Assembly (NCBI GenBank): GCA_003833135.1
Contig: QZLH01001060.1
Coordinates: 33,938 to 45,408 of the forward strand
Direction: 5' to 3'
Source of the DNA: Oehlia diaphana
Lineage: Eukaryota > Glomeromycota > Glomeromycetes > Glomerales > Glomeraceae
DNA length: 11,471 nucleotides
In this document: positions 1-7,999 of the stretch, piece after piece
Position numbering within the stretch: position 1 is the first letter of the stretch
How the letters are laid out: every line of letters begins with the position of its first letter
Position numbers and translations under genes: made by a program
Notes under the pieces: generated by a model
What the model saw: the letters and a program-made list of their open reading frames with translations, nothing else
Database searches by the model: none
What the model was told of the DNA's origin: nothing

Positions 1-47
1 GTGGTCGAAGGTGAAGTGTTCTCAGGAGGGCTTGACAAAGAGGGACC

Positions 48-158
48 TTAACCAGAAACGTTGCCAGCGGAAGAGCTCAAGGCAGGACATTTTCCTGAAG
101 TATTTTTTTCAGACTTGTTGTTTTCTTTAGTTTTATTGTTATTTCTTGGTTTAGTCAT
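48..158 (-). pseudogene. Broken N-terminal coding fragment running off the left edge
   Basis: On the minus strand an ATG at 158-156 opens a 36-residue reading frame, MTKPRNNNKTKENNKS and onward, rich in Asn, Lys and Ser, which stops at TAA (50-48). The same frame then stays open to the window edge with a Ser/Pro-rich stretch (GPSLSSPPENTSPST). This suggests one longer protein with a low-complexity basic N-terminus interrupted by a nonsense change. The GC content here is clearly higher than in the flanking AT-rich DNA, as expected for former coding sequence. Such N-termini occur on repetitive, transposon-like fungal proteins, but nothing here identifies the family. It could instead be a genuine micro-ORF or a 5' exon. 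Confidence 0.3.
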
Positions 159-295
159 AGTGGAGAGTGTTCTAAAATACTAAAATAAAGTAAAAATAAA
201 AGTAAAAGTAATAAAAAATATGAGAAAAATATTTTTTATTTTTCTATAAAATTGTCAAGTGAGCAGAATGGGAGTGAGTTAGATCAGATCAAATC

Positions 296-568
296 AGATC
301 GTCTTTCTACTTTGCTATTGTTTACGGCCAAGCCTCCCTCTACCTCTTATGAGACATCCTCAGGCATGTGTCTTATCATCTTCCATGGGCAACCATTTTT
401 AACTGAGTACTTAATTCCTCAGGTAATAGATCGTCTTTCTACTTTGCTATAGTTTATGGTCAAGCCTCCCTCTACCTCTTATGAGGCATCCTCGGGCAAG
501 TGTCCTATCATCTTCCATGGGCAACCATTTTTAACCAAGTACTTAATTCCTCAGGTAACAGCACCAAC
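296..568. repeat. Two direct tandem repeats of ~132 and ~141 bp
   Basis: Copy 1 is 296-427 and copy 2 is 428-568. Both begin with AGATCGTCTTTCTAC and share the CCTCCCTCTACCTCTTATGA block, the CATCTTCCATGGGCAACC block and the TACTTAATTCCTCAGGTAA block. Copy 2 carries about nine extra bases (GCACCAACA) at its end. The start motif AGATCGTCTTTCTAC occurs a third time at 569-583, exactly where the neighbouring foldback element begins, so the two repeat systems share a boundary. The repeat is not coding in any frame for its full length. Confidence 0.85.
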
Positions 569-574
569 AGATCG

Positions 575-699
575 TCTTTCTACGATCACTGGATGCCAAG
601 ATATTGAATGAAACGTCAAAAATTAGCATTTTGTATTTTATGATACTGTGCCATTTGACATTTCACTTAATAACTTGGCATCCAATGATTGTAAAAAGA
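575..699 (+). mobile_element. MITE-like foldback element, copy 1
   Basis: A 125 bp segment bounded by a 23 bp inverted terminal motif: TCTTTCTACGATCACTGG at 575 and its inverse at 677-699, matching at 20 of 23 positions. The similarity continues inward for about 20 more bases (around GAATGAAACGTCAAA on the left and TTTGACATTTCACTTAATAA on the right), giving inverted ends of roughly 45 bp. There is no coding capacity, which fits a non-autonomous miniature element. No clear target-site duplication could be assigned because both sides are themselves repeated. Confidence 0.65.
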
Positions 700-961
700 T
701 GCACCATAGCTTGTTGGAATCGTCTCATAACGACGAGTTTAATGGTGGTTAAATCATTCTTTTATGATTACTGGATGCTGAGATAATAGGCGAAACGTCG
801 AATGACACAGTATCGCAAAATACAAAATGCCAATTTTTGTCGTTTCGCTCAATATCTCGGCATCCAGTGATCGTAGAAAGACAATCTAACCACCATTCGA
901 CTCGTCGTTATGAGACGATTCCAACGAGCTATAGTGCATCTTTTTACGATCATTGGATGCC
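700..961. repeat. Inverted 52 bp spacer pair plus fifth terminal motif
   Basis: The spacer between the two foldback elements (700-751, containing TTGGAATCGTCTCATAACGA) recurs inverted at 887-938 (TCGTTATGAGACGATTCCAA). It is followed by a fifth copy of the terminal motif at 939-961 (TCTTTTTACGATCATTGG). The motif thus appears at 575(+), 677(-), 758(+), 859(-) and 939(+), with successive plus copies 183 and 181 bp apart. Every segment between motifs is present twice in opposite orientations. Confidence 0.8.
758..881 (-). mobile_element. MITE-like foldback element, copy 2 (opposite orientation)
   Basis: This 124 bp segment is the reverse complement of the element at 575-699: its core (CACAGTATCGCAAAATACAA region) pairs with the TTGTATTTTATGATACTGTG region of copy 1. 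It is bounded by the same terminal motif (758-779 and 859-881). The left end has lost one base. Copies 1 and 2 differ at many scattered positions, so the duplication is not very recent. Confidence 0.65.
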
Positions 962-992
962 GAGTTATTACATAAAACGTAATATTTTTAGA

Positions 993-1062
993 TTTTGACA
1001 ATTTTGACATGTCGAAACTATTTCAGCATTTTGGCATTTTGACAGGTTTTAGTTTTGACATT
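993..1062 (+). repeat. Short TTTTGACA / TTTTGGCA motif cluster
   Basis: The octamer TTTTGACA occurs repeatedly (near 994, 1003, 1037 and 1053), with a variant TTTTGGCA near 1030. Related GTCAAA and TTTGACA words occur inside the adjacent foldback elements. It looks like a degenerate extension of that repeat complex and is not recognisable as a regulatory site. Confidence 0.5.
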
Positions 1063-1353
1063 TCGATAATAGCCTGTAGAATTTCGGCAGGCAACTTTAA
1101 ATTTGATACTTTAGGCACAAGATGTTTTGATAAAGAGGTGTTAGTCTCTTTTTTTGCTATCATTTTTTTGAATACTTTTTTAAAAGATAATAATAAATCT
1201 AAATCTAAATGGGAATCAGCAAGAAATAAGATTTATAATAAGGTGCAAAATACTGAATTAGTAGCAGAAAGTTTAATCAGAGCTTGTAAACAATATTTAC
1301 AGAAACAGGTTTACAATTTTTTTACAAAAAATGATTTAATGATAATTTTTTAA
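1009..1353 (+). CDS. Weak ORF, possibly an exon remnant in its second half
   Basis: This is a 114-codon open frame. Its first third lies in the TTTTGACA repeat cluster and is unlikely to be real protein. The second half (about 1180-1353) reads more like coding sequence, with a charged, helix-prone stretch around KWESARNKIYNKVQNTELVA followed by ESLIRACKQYLQKQ, then a stop. A pyrimidine-rich tract ending in AAAAG at about 1180 could be a splice acceptor, which would make 1181-1353 a terminal exon of a gene disrupted by the repeats. No family was recognised. It may also be chance, because AT-rich DNA with few stops in one frame can give frames of this size. Confidence 0.25.
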   Translation: MSKLFQHFGILTGFSFDISIIACRISAGNFKFDTLGTRCFDKEVLVSFFAIIFLNTFLKDNNKSKSKWESARNKIYNKVQNTELVAESLIRACKQYLQKQVYNFFTKNDLMIIF

Positions 1354-2697
1354 ATTTATATCATATTTTATACTTTTATTTCTATACTTTTCTAAATTAT
1401 TATTTAGTGAATCTTTTGATATTATGTAACTGATAATGTTTAAATAAATTCAAATTTATAACCTATTTTTTTAAATGCTATTTTTCTTGGTAAAATTCAT
1501 TCAGAACTAATAACATTAATAACCAATTCTCTAAGAATACTAATTTCATGATTGCCATCATACTTTACAAAAATCTGGTTAACAGTCACATGTTTGGCAC
1601 ATATTTTTAAATTCGTATCTATCTTGTGATAATATTTTTTGCTAAGTTTTTGATATTATTATAATAACTCAAGGCTATTAATAATATAAATTAGTCTATA
1701 GAGTTAATAAAATTAATGTAATTAGTATGATATTGTGTTTACTCAAGGCTATTAACAATATCTATCAAATTAGTGTAAAAATAAAATAAAATAAAATAGA
1801 AGTGACTACAATCTCTTCAGATGAGGGTTGCCATATTTACTTACAACTAAAATAAAAATATTAATAGTTAATATTTTACAAGCTACTGCTAGCTTAAATT
1901 AGTATGTTATATGTCTTTTCTAATACATAATGATTAGAAAGAAGATTATTGTTTAAGTTTCAGTTCTAAACAATCAAAATTTTGCCTAATCCTAGTTGTC
2001 TATATATAACTTCCAGGAAGAGGTTATTATCCATTGTTAAACAATCATTTTTGAGTTATAAATTCTAAACTTTATTCTTTATTTCTAATAAACATTTGTT
2101 TTAAATATATATGAAGATAAATCCACTTGCAGACTTATATAAGAATAAATCCACTTGATTCTTGGGTAATAATGCATGGTTGTTTTGTAAGATAATTTGT
2201 AGACTTATGTGAGACAATTCTCAGAGTATACACCATTTGCCATGCAAGAAAGCTGGCACCTTTTTTGACAAGTGGTGTTAAATTAATGTTAAATAAAATA
2301 AGAACTTTATTAAATAAAAATACATTGCTTAGTTTATCATTACATAAAAATTATAAGACATGAATTCTGGGTTATAAAATATAATATTTATTGGGTTAAA
2401 CTATTATATTGTAAAAATAATTATAATATTAAGTTTAATTAATGTAAGAATAACTTCATAAGAACCATCCTCTTTCTAACTTCTTCCAAAAGTTACTCCT
2501 TATATAACTAATTTAAGGATACTTACTAATTTAGGGTTATTAATTTATAATATTTCATTATCTTTTTATTAATGTTTATAATCATGTGGGCCTTTGATTT
2601 TCATATTTGTTTCATAACGAAATGATCTACATCACATGATCATTAATTATTCCAATATTGCGTCACATATTACGAGGTTATTACCTAAATTACTAAT
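1354..2697. other. AT-rich intergenic region
   Basis: About 1.3 kb with no convincing gene apart from the possible exon fragment described separately. It contains a short direct repeat starting ACTCAAGGCTATTAA at 1667 and 1741 (74 bp apart), an (AAAAT)n tract near 1780, and a duplicated ATAAATCCACTTG word near 2117 and 2146. A TATA-like CTATATATAA lies near 1999. Nothing else stands out. Confidence 0.6.
1497..1655 (-). other. Possible exon fragment (no start codon)
   Basis: On the minus strand a 52-codon open stretch without an ATG reads through KICAKHVTVNQIFVKYDG and ILRELVINVISSE to a TGA at 1499-1497. Its composition (His, Val, Asp, Gly, Arg and Glu mixed in, few poly-Lys or poly-Ile runs) looks more protein-like than the surroundings. 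A TTAG near its upstream end could be a splice acceptor. It could be a relic terminal exon. No partner exon or family was identified. Confidence 0.2.
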
Positions 2698-2939
2698 CTA
2701 TTTACTACTTTTAACTTTGGTAAAATTATGACACCACAATGTTCTAGTACCATGTTGAACATAGCATCCTGTAACCGTATTTAAATATATAAAACGCTCC
2801 TGAAGTGAAGGTGCGATCTGTTTATAGACAGCCTTCTATCGATATAATCATGAAATTCCATAACTATTCAGTTGAAAACATCTCCACCAATATGGATTGA
2901 GCGTCCAGTTATGGGGTTAGTTATATAAGTATAAGACAT
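2698..2939 (-). pseudogene. Relic gene with two NP.TGR-type (2-cysteine-adaptor-like) repeats
   Basis: From ATG 2939-2937 the minus strand reads MSYTYITNPITGRSIHIGGD and VFN, then an in-frame TGA, then IVMEFHDYIDRRL. A shift to another frame continues APSLQERFIYLNTVTG and CYVQHGTRTLW, ending at TAG (2700-2698). The two halves, ITNPITGR.I.IGG..F and YLNT.TG..V..GTRT, match the repeat grammar of small proteins with an NP.TGR...GG core. Pfam's 2-cysteine adaptor domain, described from large DNA viruses, has this core. I recall similar proteins in mycorrhizal fungi but could not verify that here. The flanking cysteines of the viral type are absent from the first repeat. One nonsense codon and at least one frameshift mark it as decayed. 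The short TATA-containing region upstream (2940-3060) may be its old promoter. Confidence 0.55.
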
Positions 2940-3736
2940 GTCTTTTTTCTGTATGTATCTACATACCTATAAGTTTTCTTCAATTTACGATAACTAAGTC
3001 AACCTTCTGAAATTCGCAAGATACTCAAGATACGATCGATCTACAGTATATTATAATATACTATAGTAGTTGACAAACATTATTTTGTTTTAAAAACTTA
3101 ATTTTATAAATAGCTTCATTTTGAATTTTTATTGGTATTATAATTTTAGGAAGCATAAATAAAATAATATTTCATCATAGAAATACAGTAAATTATTAAT
3201 TAAATTATTCAATATGCAGTATTATAAAAGTATGATTTTTAAATTGAATAGTATAACGATTGGGTTCTTTTTCATCAGAATTTTGAATATTAATTCTCAA
3301 TTATACGATTTGCTATAATTTTATACACTGCCATAAATATCTGAAAGCAAAATAAAGAAACAAATTTAATACCGTTTCTTAACGGTAAATTTCAAAAAAA
3401 AAATCCCTCTTCCCTTTCCCACTCACCAGTAAGTAAGATCCGCAAAAAACTGCAAAAAGAAAGAAAATGGTGTGCGCTTTGAACTGATTAGTTTTTTTTT
3501 AAAAAAAAATTGTGTTTGATCACGTGATCTTATAAATTACATCCGCCTTGATTGACCTTAGTCATGTGATTTAAAATCGCTGCTGCTGAGTTAGACTTAA
3601 TTTTGGCCGATGCGATAATCAATCACGTTATCTATTAGGAAATTACTGAATCTGCTTACTACATACTACTTCTAAACAGTGATTATTGTAGTATCGAAAA
3701 AGTTCAAATTACTAAAAAAATCAACTTCTTAAATCC
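2940..3736. other. AT-rich intergenic region with palindromes
   Basis: No gene is visible. It holds an 18 bp perfect palindrome AGTATATTATAATATACT (3045-3062), a T9A9 tract (3492-3509) and the 12 bp palindrome GATCACGTGATC (3518-3529). Related CATGTGAT and TCACGTTAT words lie within the next 110 bp. The remainder is low-complexity AT. Confidence 0.6.
3518..3529. promoter_or_regulatory. E-box-type palindrome GATCACGTGATC
   Basis: A perfect 12 bp palindrome centred on CACGTG, the core bound by bHLH factors in fungi. A half-like CATGTGATTT follows at about 3564. No intact gene starts nearby, so a regulatory role is only a guess; it may belong to an unrecognised repeat. Confidence 0.3.
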
Positions 3737-3956
3737 AGTAATGTGCATTGAAAGCTTCTAACGACTTTATATTGGAATTGGACCTTCCAATAATTTTTTA
3801 TCCATATTATCTACATATATACGATATATACGTACTGTATATGTAAATCTATGATATTGGAAACTTCCAGTGGAAATTCTATTGGAACTAGAAGATTGAA
3901 ATTGGAAGAATTGGAAGTTCCAATAATAGTTTCTAATAATTATAGTGCACATCACT
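3737..3956. mobile_element. MITE-like element with TTGGAA/TTCCAA-rich inverted ends
   Basis: The left end reads AGTAATGTGCATT followed by TTATATTGGAATTGGACC; the right end, read inverted, is AGTGATGTGCACT followed by TATTATTGGAACTTCCAA. The ends match with gaps over roughly 50 bp. TTGGAA and TTCCAA recur at least eight times inside, with ATATATAC-type palindromes in the middle. About 220 bp long and non-coding; the 62-codon minus frame inside it is incidental. Imperfect ends suggest an old insertion. Confidence 0.5.
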
Positions 3957-4219
3957 AACTTAATCGTTCTATTTTTTTTTTAATTCACCTCATTCAATTT
4001 CAGCCTCTCTTTTTATCTGTAGGCAAATGAACGTGCAACATCAAATGTGATGAAAATTGGGAGATTTTCAGCCAAATTCCTAAGTTGCTTCAACGGAGTG
4101 TTTTATTTACGCGTTAATGGCCTAAAACATTGAATAGCCCAAACGGTTAATATTCTCCGCCTCTTACACTAGTCAAATAATATTGCATTAAAATAGCGTC
4201 AATTGTGTCAATCTTGTAT
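3957..4219. other. Intergenic region, possible exon-like patch
   Basis: No assignable gene. On the plus strand, after TTTATCTGTAG, the frame from about 4022 stays open for 36 codons (ANERATSNVMKIGRF onward) to a TGA near 4131. It could be a relic exon, but it is short and has no partner. Confidence 0.25.
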
Positions 4220-4531
4220 TCAAGTTGATGAAAAAACGTGCAATCTATTTTGTCCACTGATACTTAACCGATAAAGTGACTTATCCATGTAGCGAAAGGC
4301 GCTTATACAGTTCGAGCACAATATTACACTCCATTTTATGATGTCAATACTGAGGGCAAACTCAATATAACGTACAATATTAAGTATTCTCACTACAAAG
4401 GATGTATGGTAATGCGGTAAAAGAATCTTGGACGATTGATTGAAACTATGACGATTGATGAAATAAATAATAATTATCGTGAAAAGTATAAATATGCTAA
4501 GTTTGAGTCCAATGCTTTTGTGACACTTCAT
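4220..4531 (-). CDS. Hypothetical small protein with N-terminal membrane segment
   Basis: ATG at 4531 opens 103 codons. Residues 1-10 include two Lys and a His. Residues 11-25 (LSIFILFTIIIIYFI) form a strong hydrophobic segment, giving a signal-anchor (type II) layout, then a mixed region with LLPHYHTSFVVRILNIVRYI and WSVILCSNCISAFRYMDKS. The last codons may be intronic, because GTTAAGT at about 4268-4262 resembles a fungal 5' splice site and would cut the frame near residue 88. No downstream exon could be matched, so it may be an exon of a decayed gene. No family was recognised. Its codon composition is less extreme in AT than random local DNA, which argues weakly for past coding. Confidence 0.3.
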   Translation of the reverse strand: MKCHKSIGLKLSIFILFTIIIIYFINRHSFNQSSKILLPHYHTSFVVRILNIVRYIEFALSIDIIKWSVILCSNCISAFRYMDKSLYRLSISGQNRLHVFSST

Positions 4532-4819
4532 AACTTTTAAGAGTATTGTAGTGCTAGTTATTTGTTAAAATTTTTCTTAATTTCGATCAACGAAATAAAT
4601 AGAATTGTTTTGTCAAGAATAAAATTTACAATTCCAAATATTCTGGATATAAACTTAAGTTTATTGATAAAATTATAGTACAGTCAAATATAGTAAAACA
4701 AATACCTTAACTAAATAAATTTTTGCTTCATAAATTCCACCAAATTTTTTAAAAATAATGAATACATATATAGTGAAGAATATGAATAAGAAATTAAATA
4801 TATTTAATCATTATCATTG

Positions 4820-6044
4820 TTACTTTCTCCCTCTTTTTTTCTCTTCCTCAAGTTCTTTAATAAATGAAACTGCTAGACCAAAGCCAACTCTAGCAATAAC
4901 TTCAGTAGCAAGTTCGGAAGCTTCTTTCCTAACGGTTTTATTCGAAGCTGCTTTATAAGCCAAATAACCAACTCCCGCAACGGCAGCAGCAGCAGCAATT
5001 CCAACAACAGCACCTGCTGCGACTTTTGCAACTTGGTCCTCAATTTGTTCTGGGGATAAAAAAAAAAGATTATTTCTTAATACATTCAATTAATTTAAAA
5101 AAGAGATACGTATAAATAAATTTACCTTCTCGTACTAAAATTCCAATTCGATTATTATCGTATCTTTGCAAAGAGTTAGTTTCAATTCGATTATTATCGT
5201 ATCTTTGTAAAGAGTTAGTTTCAATTCGATTATTATAACATCTTTGTAAAAAGGAATTGTTATAAATTCCTTTAAGATTTTGCATAATAATTTCATCATT
5301 ATCATCAATGAATTCGAGCGTGGCTTTTTCCGAATCATCCTCATCATGATTATATGTTGCTACAAGTATTGCAACATATTTTCCTTCAAAATTTTCTGAA
5401 GCTTTATTTTTATATTTTAAAGCTTGAAATCTACGACCATCTCTCGCATTTACTGTAACCACAATAAAAATACCAGAATCTGAAGCAAAAACAAAATCTC
5501 CATAACAATAATTATTATAATGATGATATGAATTCCAAGAATATTCAACCAAATATTTGAATCCTGGAAGAAGATTTTTTAAATTATCTAAAATATCATT
5601 TTCTCCGTTTTGTTCATAAAACCATTTATTACTTTTTTGATTATTTATCTTTTGAAGATAATTAGTAAAAGGATCATACCATTCTTTTGAAATATTTAAA
5701 AGATTTTTGATTAATGAATCATTATTAAATTCATTCCATTTAAATCTAATTCTCCAAGTATTTAAGATTGAATAACTGCTTATTTCTTTACGTAATACGT
5801 TATTTCTAAAAAGTTGACCAAATTCTTTATTAATACATTCTTCAACTTCATTAGTATTACGAATTTGTCTATGAGACATTGAACAACTAATTTCTGCTGT
5901 GGTATTTTCATTTTGAATAGCTTCAAAAATTCCTTTACAAATTTGTAAAATAAGATTTTGTTTATCGTTATTATTTGATGAAAGGTAGAAAGAACTCGTT
6001 GGATAATCAGCGTTACAATTATAACAATGACAAGATACACTCAT
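4820..6044 (-). CDS. Family A gene 1: C-x-C-x-x-C, nuclease-fold-like, membrane-anchored protein
   Basis: Exon 1 is 6044-5126 and exon 2 is 5049-4820 (919 + 230 nt, 382 aa). The phase 1 intron has GAAG|GTAAAT at the donor and CCCCAG|AAC at the acceptor; the split codon becomes Glu307. The start matches A2 and B2 (MSxxCxCYxCN). Residues 5-10 form C-x-C-x-x-C; 30-130 are mainly helical, with TWRIRFKW (96-103) and KEWYDPFTNYL (120-130). At 159-199 LPGFKYLVEYSW, GDFVFAS and GIFIVVTVN resemble the E...D...E-x-K layout of PD-(D/E)XK enzymes: E167 and D183 are present, but Thr197 and Asn199 replace the Glu and Lys, so activity is doubtful. Three 13-residue repeats (NNRIETNSLQRYD type) follow at about 267-305. 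Exon 2 supplies a small-residue hydrophobic segment (317-338) and a charged helix ending KKRGRK. The function is unknown. It is the leftmost copy of a head-to-tail array. Confidence 0.8.
5050..5125 (-). other. Intron of A1 (76 nt)
   Basis: GTAAAT at the donor, a T10 tract and CCCCAG at the acceptor. It sits at the same phase 1 position as in A2 and B2. If retained, the frame would continue for 18 codons and end without the membrane segment. Confidence 0.8.
5142..5258 (-). repeat. Three 39 bp in-frame tandem repeats inside A1
   Basis: Units at 5142-5180, 5181-5219 and 5220-5258 share TTCAATTCGATTATTAT and ATCTTTGTAAA (plus strand). Units 1 and 2 differ at only two bases; the third is more diverged. 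Each encodes 13 residues (NNRIETNSLQRYD on the minus strand), so copy number changes keep the frame. A2 has a single unit at the same place. Confidence 0.9.
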
Positions 6045-6235
6045 GATGGATTATTATATACGAGAAAAAAGAAGAAGAAATAAAGAAGAAGTAACTTTTT
6101 AAGTTGAAAAAAAAAATTGTATCTTTTTATAATTAATTTATTACCAAATTCGGAAACAAAACCGTTTTCTTGAATCAGATTATCTATTCATCTGATTTTC
6201 ACATAGTTTATATCATTTGTTTCACTTGTTGCAGT
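6045..6235 (-). promoter_or_regulatory. Conserved 5' flank of A1
   Basis: Read on the minus strand, this contains GAATTTGG at 6151-6144 (100 bp before the ATG), a T-run, a pyrimidine-rich CTTCTTCTTT tract, and TCGTATATAATAATCC directly before the ATG. The whole block is nearly the same upstream of A2 (9117-9285), and GAATTTGG recurs before B2. It is a reasonable core promoter and leader, but no transcription start can be read from the sequence. Confidence 0.5.
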
Positions 6236-6763
6236 TTCTGCACAATCACAATATTTATGCTTATAATTATCAATAAATAGTTTTAAAATTCAGGGTGTAT
6301 AATTAGTAACCCACTATTCAGAAAAGAGAGTAGTACTTCCAGAATCCAGATATAGATGATAAGAGAACAATCATTACTGATCGATTGTTATCTTGGTATT
6401 AAACATTTTAAACCCACAAAAGAAAATTGTTAATGATAAATTAGGGCACAAATTGCTTATAAAAATAGGGGGATACTATTGCTGGGAAGGTTGTACAGTA
6501 CATGTATAGCAATTTTAAACCAGTTGGACGAAATTTTGGATAAAATTTTAATCCAGTTGGAGTTAATATGTTTGGGGTTAAAATCTTGGGGTCTCTTTAA
6601 TGTGATGCTCGAGCATAAATAACTAAGGTTTCTAAACCAATTAATCGTTGCTTCTTCCTATAAACTTTCTCGTTATGCACACGTATATTTATTATATGAA
6701 TCAAGTCTATTATTCATTTTAAAACCTTCTTGGAATCAAGTAAAACATTCTTCACATTGTAAA
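6236..6763. other. Intergenic spacer of block 1
   Basis: No gene on either strand. It contains a duplicated 18 bp word (AATTTTAAACCAGTTGGA at 6511-6528, AATTTTAATCCAGTTGGA at 6544-6561), a palindrome TACATGTA near 6499, and ATGCTCGAGCAT (6605-6616). It does not align with the spacer of block 2. Confidence 0.6.
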
Positions 6764-6928
6764 GAGAATTTGAATTCATTATCATGTGAAGAGTTAAAAA
6801 TAAAATAAAATAATAACGCTTGAATGTTCATGAATAATAAAATTTTGTTCATCAACCATTTGTTATAAATTGAAGATATTTGGAATATGAAATTTATTTA
6901 TTTGAAAGTAAACTTATAAAATGTCTTA

Positions 6929-7650
6929 TTAATTGATATTGTTATCGGGATTATTTCTTGATAATCTTGTTGATAATGCTTTATAAATCATGGTGTCGAG
7001 GTTTTTTTTTTTGAAATTTGTGTACAAATTACATTGCAACGACAGCAATTTCAAAAACTACACCTCAAACTGCAACTGATATACCTTAAAAAGCAATAAT
7101 TTTTTAATAAATTTATTAATTAATGAACAAACGATACGCATAAATCATCTGTACCTTGTTATATTAACGATTGGAAGATCGAGTGAAATTCATGATATTA
7201 TCGTGAAAATTATGAATTTCTTTAAGATTTTGCATAATAATTCATCATTTTAATGAATTCGATTGTGACTTTCTCTCAATTACGATTCTCATCAAGATTT
7301 TTGAAGCTTTAATTTTTACATTTTAAAGCTTAGGTTTTAACATCATCTACAAGGCATATTTCATTTTTTAAAGATTCAATCCATTTAAATTCTATTTTTC
7401 AAATATCGATTGAAAGATACTATTATTTTACGTGATAGTCGTGATACGTTTTCTAAAAAGTAGAATTTTTCAGAATTTCATTAGTATCACGTGTTTGTTT
7501 GTAAAATTACACTACCATATAAGAAATTTTTTAATATCTTTGAAAATTTCTCTACTAATTTACAACGTAGATTCTGTTCATTTCTATTATTTGATATGTT
7601 TGCTTGGAATTCAACGTTACAACTATAACAATGACAATAATTTGTTACAT
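6929..7650 (-). pseudogene. psiB1: decayed B-type family member
   Basis: This follows B2 from end to end. The last exon is recognisable at 6929-7082 (CTTTATAAATCAT, TGCAACTGATATA shared with 10062-10291), and the middle-exon donor survives as GTACCTTGTT at 7151-7160. Exon 1 pieces are at about 7205-7350 (TTTAAGATTTTG, ATTTTAAAGCTT) and 7371-7640 (TCCATTTAAAT, ACAACTATAACAATGACAA). Between 7350 and 7371 about 300 bp are missing relative to B2 (about 10736-11040), deleting the E...GDF...E core. The aligned start reads ATG TAA, and there are many frameshifts. It is therefore non-coding, although a plus-strand frame of 83 codons happens to run through it (7432-7683). Confidence 0.8.
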
Positions 7651-7715
7651 ATTAACTATTTCCTGTTGATAATAATTTTTTGATGATTATAAATGTATAA
7701 TACATCCACGCCAAT

Positions 7716-7999
7716 AAGTTACTAATAAAAATATTTTCGCAATTTCAATCAATGATAAAACAGAATTATTTTGTTATAGACGGCTTATAATTAGGAATTT
7801 CCAGTCAAAATCTCGTCATTTAAATATAAAATACTAGTTAATAATGTTAATAAATGCTAGTTAAAAATAAATGTCGTAAAATTAATTAATATAATTTTAC
7901 CTAAAAAAAATCATATTTCTATAAATTCTAAATCCCATAAAGAAATTTTCAAAAAAAAAAAAAAACAATGAATACATAAAAATAAAAATGATTAGAGAA
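7716..7999. other. 3' flank of A2 / block junction
   Basis: No gene. It aligns loosely with 4551-4819, the A1 3' flank (shared AATTTC.ATCAA, GAATT.TTTTGT and AATGAATACATA words). It contains an A15-type run near 7952, which reads as a T-run downstream of the A2 stop. No textbook AATAAA signal is obvious at a good distance on the minus strand. Confidence 0.5.

Larger units (their letters stand above)
4551..7715. repeat. Tandem segmental duplication, block 1 (A1 + psiB1)
   Basis: This block aligns in the same order with 7716-11425. Matching pieces are: the A 3' flank (4551-4819 with 7716-7999), gene A1 with A2, the A 5' flank (6045-6235 with 9117-9285), the B 3' flank (6764-6928 with 9897-10061), and psiB1 plus its 5' flank up to ATCCACGCC (7703-7713) with B2 and ATCCACGCACC (11410-11420). 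The stretches between the A 5' flank and B 3' flank are not clearly alignable and differ in length. Confidence 0.8.

Noticed and set aside
252..452. 66-codon plus-strand frame
   Set aside because: It lies across two direct repeats and ends inside the second; repeat-derived, with no protein-like features beyond the repeat.
604..786. 60-codon plus-strand frame
   Set aside because: It runs through the foldback element, its spacer and the next terminal motif; explained by the repeats.
2135..2350. ~70-codon minus-strand open stretch without a good start
   Set aside because: Mostly Leu/Phe/Asn/Ile from AT-rich DNA, with no splice signals or repeat motif to support it.
4758..4958. 66-codon plus-strand frame
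   Set aside because: Antisense to the last exon of A1, whose splice sites and paralogues support the minus strand.
5070..5125. Extension of A1 by 18 residues instead of splicing
   Set aside because: Splicing at the same phase 1 site joins an exon shared by all three genes; read-through would lose it. Kept only as possible intron retention.
5142..5258. CRISPR-like array
   Set aside because: The 39 bp units are directly adjacent with no spacers and keep the reading frame of A1; they are coding tandem repeats.
7432..7683. 83-codon plus-strand frame
   Set aside because: Antisense to psiB1; the alignment to B2 explains the sequence, and the frame is a by-product of decay.
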